64,000 nucleotides of DNA, taken from assembly GCF_002343915.1 (NCBI RefSeq), contig NZ_NETK01000001.1:4722001-4786000 (forward strand), read 5' to 3'. The stretch comes from Nannocystis exedens (GTDB taxonomy: Bacteria; Myxococcota_A; Polyangia; Nannocystales; Nannocystaceae). Both the position numbers and the translations under genes were made by a program. The notes beneath the pieces are model-generated. The model was not told the origin of the DNA and did no database searches. It saw only the letters and a list, made by a program, of their open reading frames with translations. Shown here in pieces: positions 14,785 through 21,785 of the stretch (position 1 is its first letter; the number at the start of each line of letters is the position of its first letter).

Positions 14785-17700
14785 ATGCGCGAGGAGCCGT
14801 GGGAGTTCTGGATCGATCGCGGCGGCACGTTCACCGACTGCGTCGGCCGGGCGCCGGGGAGCGGCCGGCTGCGCGCGATCAAGGTGCTGTCGACCGACGA
14901 CGCGCCGCTGCGGGCGATCCGCGGGCTGCTCGGGCTCGGCGAACACGAGCCGATCCCTCGCTGCCGGATCCGCCTCGGCACCACCGTCGCCACCAACGCC
15001 CTCCTCGAGCGCAAGGGCGCCCCCACGGCCCTGCTGATCACCCGCGGCTTCGCCGACCTGCTCGAGATCGGCGACCAGGCCCGACCCGACCTGTTCGCGC
15101 TGGCGATCCACAAGCCGCCGCCGCTGCCCGCTGCAGTGCTCGAGGTCGACGCCCGGAGGGCGGCCGACGGAGCCGTGATTGTCTCTCCCGAGACAGGTGC
15201 GTTGGAACATGTCCTGCGGGACATCCGCGCGAAGGGCCTGCGCAGCGCGGCGGTCGCGGTGATCCACGACCACCGCGACGGCGGGCTCGAGCGCGAGGTC
15301 GGGGCCGCCGCGCGCGCGGCGGGGTTCGAGGAGGTGGTGCTGTCGCACGAGGTCGCGCCGGCGCAGGGGCTGCTGGCGCGGGCGGAGACGGCCGTGGTCG
15401 ACGCCTACTTGACGCCGCTGCTCCGCGCCTACGTGCGCGGGCTGCGGGCGCGCCTGAGCTCGGCGGAGCTGCAGCTGATGCAGTCGAGCGGCGACCTGTG
15501 CGCCGCCGAGCGGTTCCGCGGGCGCGACGCCGTGCTGTCGGGCCCGGCCGGCGGGGCGGTGGCGTGCGCCGCGATCGCAGCGCGGCTGGGGCTCTCGCAG
15601 GTGATCGGGTTCGACATGGGCGGGACCTCGACGGACGTGCTCCGCTGGGGCGGCGAGCTCGAGCGCAGCTACGAGACGCGGGTCGCCGGGGTCCGGCTGC
15701 GCACGCCGATGCTGGCGGTCCACACGATCGCGGCCGGCGGCGGATCGATCTGCCGGTACCGCGACCGCAAGCTGTCCGTCGGGCCAGACAGCGCCGGCGC
15801 CGACCCGGGGCCGCTGTGCTACGGGCGGGCGACCGCGCAGGCGTTGACGCTGACCGACGTCGACCTCGTGCTCGGCCGCCTGCACCCGGCCCGCTTCCCG
15901 TTCGCGCTCGACCGGGAGCGCTCGTTCGCCGGGCTCGAGGCGCTGACCGAGGAGGTGAACGCCGGCGGGGCCGCGATGTCGCCGCTGCAGGTCGCCGAGG
16001 GGCTGCGGCAGATCGCCGACGAGCGGATGGCGGCGGCGATCCGCGACGTCACGGTGCGCCGCGGCCACGACGTCCGCGAGCACGCGCTGATCGTGTTCGG
16101 CGGGGCGGGCGGGCAGCACGCGTGCGCGGTGGCGCGGTCGCTGCAGCTCCGCACGCTCGTGTTCCACCCGCTCGCCGGGGTGCTGTCGGCCGTCGGCATC
16201 GGCGCCGCGCGCCCGGGCTGGCACGGTCAGGCCGACGTCGGCGGGGGCCTGCTCGAGGATTCACTGGACCTTTCGGACATGTTCCAAAGGCTAGAAGCCG
16301 AGGGCCGCGCGGCGCTGGCGGCCGAGGGCGCCCGCGAGGTCTCGGCGGCGCGGCGGGTCGACCTGCGCTACCGCGGCACCCACGTGGCGCTGACGGTCCC
16401 GTGGGGCGAGGGCCTGCGGGCGGCGTTCGAGCGGGCCCACGCGCGCGAGTTCGGCTACGCCCGGCCGGACCACCCGATCGAGGTCGTCAGCGCGCGCGTC
16501 GAGCTGGTGGTCACGGACGAGGCGGCCTCCGGCCTGCTGCCCGAAGAGACAGGTTCGTCGTTGGACATCCCTGACCGTTCGGACATGTGGTTTGCCGGCG
16601 AGTGGCAGCGGGTGCCGACGCTGCGGCGCGAGGCGATCGCGGCCGGGCAGGTGATCGAGGGGCCGGCGCTGATCCTCGACGCGACGGCGACGATCGTGTT
16701 GGAGCCCGGCTTTGTCGCCGAGCTGGCGGCCGACGGCTGCCTGGTCGCGCGCGACGTGGCGGGCACCGAGCCGGTGCGCGCCGGCGAGGTCGACCCCGTC
16801 AGCCTCGAGATCATGAGCGCGCGGATCTCCGGCATCGCCCGCCACATGGGCGTCGTCCTCCAGCGGACCGCGCTGTCGACCAACATCCGCGAGCGGCTCG
16901 ACTTCTCGTGCGCGGTGTTCGACGCCGAGGGCGGGCTGGTGGCCAACGCGCCGCACATCCCGGTCCACCTCGGGGCGATGAGCGAGTCGATCCGCGGCGT
17001 CCTGGCGGCGCACCCCTCGCCGCAGGTCGGCGACGTGTTCGTCACCAACGACCCGGCGGCCGGCGGCTCGCACCTGCCCGACATCACCGTGATCGCGCCG
17101 GTCCACGACGCCGCGGGCGCGCTGTGCGGGTTCGTCGCCAACCGCGGGCACCACGCCGACGTCGGCGGCATCACCCCCGGCTCGATGCCGCCGGACGCCC
17201 GCACGCTGGCCGAGGAGGGCGCGGTGTTCCGCGCGTTCCCTGCCGTGCGCGGCGGCCGGCTCGACCGCGACGGGGTGCTGGCGATCCTGACCGAAGGGAC
17301 ATGGCCCGCGCGCCGGCCGGAGGAGAACCTCGCCGACCTCGAGGCGCAGATCGCGGCCAACCAGGCCGGCGCGCGCCTGCTGCGAGAGCTGGCGGCGAGC
17401 TGCGGCAGCGCCGGCCTGGCGAGCTATCTGCGGGCGATCCAGGACGACGCGGCCGCCTGCGTCGCCGAGCTCATCGCCCGCATGCCGGCCGGCGCGCGCT
17501 CGTTCACCGACGCGCTCGACGACGGCACGGCGATCGCGGTGACGCTGACGACCCGCGGCGGGCGCCTCACGGTCGACTTCACCGGCACGGGGCCGCAGTC
17601 GGCGAGCAACCTCAATGCGCCGCGCGCGGTGACGGTGTCGGCGCTGCTGTACGTGCTGCGCCTGCTGGCGGGGCGGCCGATCCCGCTGGCCTCGGGCTGC

Positions 17701-18321
17701 CTGCACGCGGTCGACCTGGTGCTGCCGGCGGGCACGATCCTGTCCCCGGAGACAGGTGCGGCGGTGGCCTCGGGCAACGTCGAGACGGCGCAGCGGGTGG
17801 TCGACGTGCTGCTCGGCGCGCTGGGGGCCGCGGCCGCCAGCCAGGGCACGATGAACAACCTGAGCTTCGGCGACGCGAGCTTTGGTTACTATGAGACGAT
17901 CGGCGGCGGCAGCGGCGCAATCGCCGGAGAGGCCGGCGCGTCCGGGGTCCACACGCACATGACGAACACGCGGATCACCGACCCCGAGGTGCTCGAGGCG
18001 CGGTTTCCGGTGCGCGTGCATCGGTTCGCGCTGCGCCGCGGTTCGGGGGGGATCGGGCGCTTCCGCGGGGGCGACGGGCTCGTGCGCGAACTCGAATTCC
18101 TGCGCGGCGGGATCGAAGTCTCGATCGTGGCGGAGCGGCGCAGCAGAGCGCCGTTCGGGCTCGCGGGCGGGGCTGCGGGGGCGTGCGGGCGCAACCTGCT
18201 GGACGGCGCGGAGCTGCCTGGGCGCGCGCGGATCACGGTGCAGGCCGGCCAGCGCCTCACGATCGAGACGCCCGGCGGCGGAGGCTACGGCGAGCCGGGC
18301 TCCGGCCCCGGCGCGCGCTGA
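14785..18321 (+). CDS. Hydantoinase/5-oxoprolinase HyuA-HyuB fusion
   Basis: 1178 residues, close to the size of fused ATP-dependent 5-oxoprolinases. The N-terminal half is HyuA: EFWIDRGGTFTDCVGR, RIRLGTTVATNALLERKGAP, LSGPAGGAVACAAIA and IGFDMGGTSTDVLRW (phosphate binding), plus HTIAAGGGSI. The C-terminal half from about residue 670 is HyuB: VSLEIMSARISGIARHMG, RERLDFSCAVFD, VFVTNDPAAGGSHLPDITV, GHHADVGGITPGSMPP, and the terminal glycine-rich IETPGGGGYGEPG. The likely reaction is ATP-dependent opening of a cyclic amide such as 5-oxoproline. An AAGGAG site lies seven bases before the ATG. Several palindromes of the dispersed family lie inside the gene (15180-15224, 16266-16585, 17288-17301) and read through in frame. 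Confidence 0.92.
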   Translation: MREEPWEFWIDRGGTFTDCVGRAPGSGRLRAIKVLSTDDAPLRAIRGLLGLGEHEPIPRCRIRLGTTVATNALLERKGAPTALLITRGFADLLEIGDQARPDLFALAIHKPPPLPAAVLEVDARRAADGAVIVSPETGALEHVLRDIRAKGLRSAAVAVIHDHRDGGLEREVGAAARAAGFEEVVLSHEVAPAQGLLARAETAVVDAYLTPLLRAYVRGLRARLSSAELQLMQSSGDLCAAERFRGRDAVLSGPAGGAVACAAIAARLGLSQVIGFDMGGTSTDVLRWGGELERSYETRVAGVRLRTPMLAVHTIAAGGGSICRYRDRKLSVGPDSAGADPGPLCYGRATAQALTLTDVDLVLGRLHPARFPFALDRERSFAGLEALTEEVNAGGAAMSPLQVAEGLRQIADERMAAAIRDVTVRRGHDVREHALIVFGGAGGQHACAVARSLQLRTLVFHPLAGVLSAVGIGAARPGWHGQADVGGGLLEDSLDLSDMFQRLEAEGRAALAAEGAREVSAARRVDLRYRGTHVALTVPWGEGLRAAFERAHAREFGYARPDHPIEVVSARVELVVTDEAASGLLPEETGSSLDIPDRSDMWFAGEWQRVPTLRREAIAAGQVIEGPALILDATATIVLEPGFVAELAADGCLVARDVAGTEPVRAGEVDPVSLEIMSARISGIARHMGVVLQRTALSTNIRERLDFSCAVFDAEGGLVANAPHIPVHLGAMSESIRGVLAAHPSPQVGDVFVTNDPAAGGSHLPDITVIAPVHDAAGALCGFVANRGHHADVGGITPGSMPPDARTLAEEGAVFRAFPAVRGGRLDRDGVLAILTEGTWPARRPEENLADLEAQIAANQAGARLLRELAASCGSAGLASYLRAIQDDAAACVAELIARMPAGARSFTDALDDGTAIAVTLTTRGGRLTVDFTGTGPQSASNLNAPRAVTVSALLYVLRLLAGRPIPLASGCLHAVDLVLPAGTILSPETGAAVASGNVETAQRVVDVLLGALGAAAASQGTMNNLSFGDASFGYYETIGGGSGAIAGEAGASGVHTHMTNTRITDPEVLEARFPVRVHRFALRRGSGGIGRFRGGDGLVRELEFLRGGIEVSIVAERRSRAPFGLAGGAAGACGRNLLDGAELPGRARITVQAGQRLTIETPGGGGYGEPGSGPGAR
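15180..15224. repeat. Two palindromes inside the HyuAB-type gene
   Basis: TGTCTC-TCCC-GAGACA (15180-15195) is followed 13 bases later by a perfect ATGTCC-TGCG-GGACAT (15209-15224). They lie in frame and encode a short connector (SPETGALEHVLRDIR) in the HyuA half. Confidence 0.75.
16266..16585. repeat. Degenerate palindrome copies inside the HyuAB-type gene
   Basis: GGACC-TTTC-GGACA at 16266-16279 (encoding LDLSDMF) and TGACC-GTTC-GGACA at 16572-16585 (encoding PDRSDMW) are near copies of the dispersed palindrome with one arm altered. Both keep the frame and lie in segments that look like linkers between conserved HyuA blocks. A similar TGACC-GAAG-GGACA lies at 17288-17301. Confidence 0.5.
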
Positions 18322-18371
18322 AGGCCGGGGGTTTTGCAGGGCCGGGGGGCTTCGGCTACCTTGCGGCTCCG

Positions 18372-19241
18372 ATGCTCGAAGCACTGATCCCGTACATCAA
18401 GCCGCCCGAGAAGCTGATCGCCGATCTTCCCGTCATCGGGCCGCTCAAGCTGCAGGTGTTCGGGCCGCTGGTCGCGGTGGGCGTCATCCTCGGGTACCAC
18501 CGCTGCCTGGCGTTCGCGAAGAAGCGCGACATGGACGAGTTCGTCGCGCGCGACCTGATGTTCTACATCCTGATCACGGGCTTCGTCATCTCGCACTGGG
18601 TCTCGGTGCTGTTCTATTTCCCCGAGGACGTGGCGCGAAACCCCGCGGTGCTGCTGATGATCTGGAACGGCCTGTCGAGCGTCGGCGGGTTCTTCGGCGC
18701 GCTGGTCGGGTTCTTCTGGTACCTGCGCAAGATGAAGCAGCCGTACCTGATCTGGGCCGACATGCTGGTGTTCGGCCTGCTCGTCGGCTTCACCCTCGGC
18801 CGCCTCGGCTGCGCCCTCGTCCACGACCACCCCGGCGCCATCGTCGACCCGTCGCACCCGCTCGCGGTCGGCCCCTGGCCCGGCGGCGAGTACCGCTTCG
18901 ACAACGGCCTGCTCGAGTTCATGTACCTGGTGCCGATCGTCCTGTTCGTGCACTTCGTGTTCAATTGGGCCAAGTCCGCCCCCGGCCGGATCGCCGGCCT
19001 CACCTGCCTGCTCTACGCGCCGTTCCGCTTCGCGCTCGACTTCATGCGCGAGAAGGACAAGCTCTACTTCGGCCTCACCACCGCCCACTACGCGACGATG
19101 ATCATCCTCGGCATCGGCGTGTACCTGCTGTTCATCCGCAAGCCGAAGCCGGGAGACTTCGCCTACGCGAAGGACAGCGAGCGCATCGCCCGCGAGCGCG
19201 CCGAGGCCGAGGCCAAGAACGCCGCGCCGAAGTCGACCTGA
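18372..19241 (+). CDS. lgt: Prolipoprotein diacylglyceryl transferase
   Basis: 289 residues with at least six membrane segments. Lgt moves a diacylglyceryl group from phosphatidylglycerol to the lipobox cysteine of prolipoproteins at the inner membrane. Lgt-type features include GPLKLQVFGPLVAVGVILGY at the first helix, the segment LVGFTLGRLGCALVHDHPG carrying the conserved Arg and His region, and RFALDFMREKD near the end. Its setting fits a window with about a dozen predicted lipoproteins. The ATG at 18372 is 50 bases after the HyuAB stop on the same strand. The stop is followed by an 18-bp perfect hairpin shared with the convergent downstream gene. Confidence 0.92.
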   Translation: MLEALIPYIKPPEKLIADLPVIGPLKLQVFGPLVAVGVILGYHRCLAFAKKRDMDEFVARDLMFYILITGFVISHWVSVLFYFPEDVARNPAVLLMIWNGLSSVGGFFGALVGFFWYLRKMKQPYLIWADMLVFGLLVGFTLGRLGCALVHDHPGAIVDPSHPLAVGPWPGGEYRFDNGLLEFMYLVPIVLFVHFVFNWAKSAPGRIAGLTCLLYAPFRFALDFMREKDKLYFGLTTAHYATMIILGIGVYLLFIRKPKPGDFAYAKDSERIARERAEAEAKNAAPKST

Positions 19242-19262
19242 GCCGGCGCTCACCTCGGCGCC

Positions 19263-19322
19263 TGTCGCTCCGGACATGCCTTCCGGGGCATGTCCGGAGC
19301 GACATGTGCTTCAGAGCATGTC
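19263..19322. terminator. 18-bp perfect hairpin between convergent genes
   Basis: The arms at 19263-19280 and 19287-19304 are perfectly complementary over 18 bases with a six-base loop (TTCCGG). The arms contain the GGACATG core of the dispersed palindromes. A second weaker inverted pair, GACATG (19301-19306) and CATGTC (19317-19322), follows. The structure sits between the stops of lgt (plus strand) and the TolB-like gene (minus strand), where it could terminate both transcripts. There is no long T tract. Confidence 0.75.
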
Positions 19323-19339
19323 CCTCGTGAAGAGGGCCG

Positions 19340-20545
19340 TCAGCGCGGGCTCCAGCGCGGCAGCCAGTCGACGCCCTTGCGCTCGGTGAGGCGGGTGACG
19401 CCGGTGCCGTCGGGGCGCATGAGGTAGAGCTCGGGGTCGCCGTCGCGGTCGGAGGCGAACACCAGCAGCTTGCCGTCGGGCGAGAAGGTCGGCTCGCGGT
19501 CGGAGCTGGTGCCGGCGGTGAGCGGGGTGATCGCGCCGGTCTTGAGGTCGGCGCGGCGCAGCGCGCCTTGCTGCGGGCCGGTGCGGGTGCTGAACACGAG
19601 CCCCTGGCCGTCGGGCGTGAAGGTCGGCTCGGCCTCGGCCGGCTCGAACGCCTTGCGCCCCTCCGGCCCGTCGGGCGTCAGCCGGCGCAGCTCGGACCCG
19701 TCGGGCTTGCACAGGAAGATCCGGTCGGCGCTCTCGCGGTTGCTGATGAACGCCAGGAGGCTCCCGTCCTTCGACCACACCGGGCCCCAGTCGTCGAGCT
19801 GGAAGTGCGTGACGCGCTGCGGCTCGCTGCCGTCGGCCCGCATGACGTAGATCTCGGCGTTGCCGTCGCGGCTGGAGACGAAGGCGATCCGGCGCCCGTC
19901 CGGCGACCAGGCGGGCTCGTAGTTGCCGGCCGGGTGGTCGGTCAGGCGGTTCAGCTTGGGCTTGGCGCGGTCGGCCAGGTCGAGCCCGTAGATATCGCGG
20001 AAGCTCGAGAAGGCGGCCTCGAAGGCGAGCGTCCGCCCGTCCGGCGACCACGCCGGGCTGCGCACCTGCGGCGCGGCGTCGCTGCGCCACAGCGGCTCGC
20101 CGAGCTCGCCCTCGGCCCCCAGCGGCCGCACCTCGATGCGCTCGAAGTGGGCGCCCTCGTGCTCGTCGACGGTGATGATCGCCATCAGCTCGCCGCCGGG
20201 GGCGATCGGGCCGGGCAACACCGAGGGCGGACCGTCGCCGGGTGTCCCCTGGAGCATGGTCTTTGCGCCCTGTCCCGAAGGCAAGATGGCGTCGATCGTG
20301 GCCCCGCCCTCGCGCTCGGCGAGGAAGAAGATCCGGCCCGCAGCGGCGGCCCGCTCGGCGGCGGTCAGCGGCGGCGTGTCGGGGACCACCGGCTGGGCCG
20401 GCGCAGGGGCCTCGACCGGGGCCGCGGGGGCCGCAGGGGCCGCAGGCGCGGCCGGCTTGGCCGGGCCCTCGGAGGCGCCGCCACACGCAGCGAGGAGGGC
20501 GCCGCCGAGGACGACGGTGGTGAAGGTCGTGAAGCGTCGGTGCAT
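19340..20545 (-). CDS. TolB-like (PD40 beta-propeller) lipoprotein
   Basis: 401 residues. The N-terminus has a signal peptide with lipobox (GGALLAAC) and an Ala/Pro-rich linker to about residue 60. The rest is a WD40-like PD40 propeller as in TolB: repeats SPAWSPDGRTLAF, EPAWSPDGRRIAFVSSRDGN, GPVWSKDGSLLAFISNRES, EPTFTPDGQGLVFSTR, EPTFSPDGKLLVFASDRDGD and LPRWSPR. TolB proper is periplasmic and not lipidated, so this is a relative and probably not the Tol-Pal component. It is convergent with lgt and shares the hairpin between them. Confidence 0.87.
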   Translation of the reverse strand: MHRRFTTFTTVVLGGALLAACGGASEGPAKPAAPAAPAAPAAPVEAPAPAQPVVPDTPPLTAAERAAAAGRIFFLAEREGGATIDAILPSGQGAKTMLQGTPGDGPPSVLPGPIAPGGELMAIITVDEHEGAHFERIEVRPLGAEGELGEPLWRSDAAPQVRSPAWSPDGRTLAFEAAFSSFRDIYGLDLADRAKPKLNRLTDHPAGNYEPAWSPDGRRIAFVSSRDGNAEIYVMRADGSEPQRVTHFQLDDWGPVWSKDGSLLAFISNRESADRIFLCKPDGSELRRLTPDGPEGRKAFEPAEAEPTFTPDGQGLVFSTRTGPQQGALRRADLKTGAITPLTAGTSSDREPTFSPDGKLLVFASDRDGDPELYLMRPDGTGVTRLTERKGVDWLPRWSPR

Positions 20546-20663
20546 CGCGCGGCCGTCCTTGGCGAAGAGTGCGACGATGGCTCATAGCGCAGGTCCGCGG
20601 GCGCGGGCAACCCGAAGGGGCCGATCCGGGTCGGATGTGCGCCGATCGCCGGCGAGTCACGCT

Positions 20664-21122
20664 GTGAGCGTGAAGGCCCGCGCTCGCCGGTCCCTGCTCG
20701 TCGCCCTCGGCCTCGCGGCCTGCGCCGGACACGACCCCTCGCCCGCGCTCGCGCAGCCCGAAGAACCTCCGCCGCCGCTGGCCGAGTGGGACGGACCGAA
20801 CATCCCCGACGCAGCGGTGAAGGCGTTCGAGGCGCTGCAGGCGTCTGCGTACGCGCAGGGCGAACGCGAGGCCCTGGCGGCGCTCGGCCGCGGTGAGCTG
20901 GCGCTGCAGACGTTCGGGCCGCCGCCCGCGTGCCGCGAGCGCTACGCGCGGCTGCTGTGGCGCCGACACCGGATCGAGCACCGCGCGCTGACCGACTGCG
21001 CGACAGCCGACGAGCAGCGCATGCGCGTTCACGGATTCAATAAAATCATGGAGGCGGAGATCGGGCGTCGCTTCGGCGCCGACGCGCTGGCCACAGCGGC
21101 GCGCAAGGCCGGCTGCCGCTGA
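20664..21122 (+). CDS. Small putative lipoprotein
   Basis: About 152 residues. From the GTG at 20664 the sequence has a basic N-terminus and a hydrophobic stretch ending LGLAAC, a good lipobox. The mature part is Pro/Ala-rich at first and then helical (AVKAFEALQASAYAQGEREALAAL) with three more cysteines. No domain was recognised. A second GTG at 20670 is an alternative start. The gene runs opposite to its neighbours and stands alone. Confidence 0.68.
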   Translation: MSVKARARRSLLVALGLAACAGHDPSPALAQPEEPPPPLAEWDGPNIPDAAVKAFEALQASAYAQGEREALAALGRGELALQTFGPPPACRERYARLLWRRHRIEHRALTDCATADEQRMRVHGFNKIMEAEIGRRFGADALATAARKAGCR

Positions 21123-21213
21123 AATTCTTCGGTCGCCCTGGCTCGCTGCCGGACCGAGTGACGGCGATGAGCGCTGAACGCAGGTCGGTCCTCGCGCCGC
21201 TCGCAACCGCGCG

Positions 21214-21687
21214 TCACCAGCCGATCGCGCGCACGGCCGCGAACACCAGCCAGCCGACCAGCACCGCGAGCCCGCTCGGGACGAGCACCGCGACCACGGC
21301 GGCCGCGATCACCAGCCGACGATCGACGACGCGACGCCGCGCCGGATCGGCGAGGTGGCCCTCGAGCAAGGCGAGGTTGCGCTGGTTGGCCTTGAAGCCG
21401 AAGTCGAACATGTCCCCGAGGACAGGGAGCGTCCCGATCAGCGCATCGATCAACAGATTGCCGGTCATGCGCGCGAGCGTGGCCGGCGAGGCGCCGAGGC
21501 CGGCCGCGCGCACGACGATCCAGCCCGACAGCACCGACGAGACGGTGTCGCCGAGGCCGGGCGCGAGCCCGAGGAGCGGGTCGAGGCCGATCCGCCAGTC
21601 GGTGCCGGGGATCCGCACGGCGTTGTCGAGCCAGGTGACGATCTGTCGCACGTCGTCGGGCGCGCGCGGCTCGGAGTCGCGAGGCAT
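21214..21687 (-). CDS. DUF4112 membrane protein
   Basis: 157 residues matching DUF4112: VTWLDNAVRIPGTDWRIGLDPLLGLAPGLGD, a membrane helix, LIDALIGTLPVLGDMFDFGF, KANQRNLALLEGHL, and a C-terminal hydrophobic hairpin of two helices. The function of the family is not known. The dispersed palindrome at 21410-21425 overlaps the codons for the conserved VLGDMFD motif, so in this case the repeat match may simply be conserved coding sequence. Confidence 0.88.
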   Translation of the reverse strand: MPRDSEPRAPDDVRQIVTWLDNAVRIPGTDWRIGLDPLLGLAPGLGDTVSSVLSGWIVVRAAGLGASPATLARMTGNLLIDALIGTLPVLGDMFDFGFKANQRNLALLEGHLADPARRRVVDRRLVIAAAVVAVLVPSGLAVLVGWLVFAAVRAIGW

Positions 21688-21785
21688 GCGGAGAGGATGG
21701 TTCCCCTCCGCCCCCCCGGCAACACGCTCATTTCTTTAAAAAGAGGCAGCGGCGCCGCCACGGGGCCGGCGCCGCGCCGGCGAGC

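Noticed and set aside
12297..15224. 975-codon minus-strand frame covering the HDAC-like and HyuA genes
   Set aside because: Its translation is Arg/Pro/Ser-rich noise antisense or out of frame to clear enzymes.
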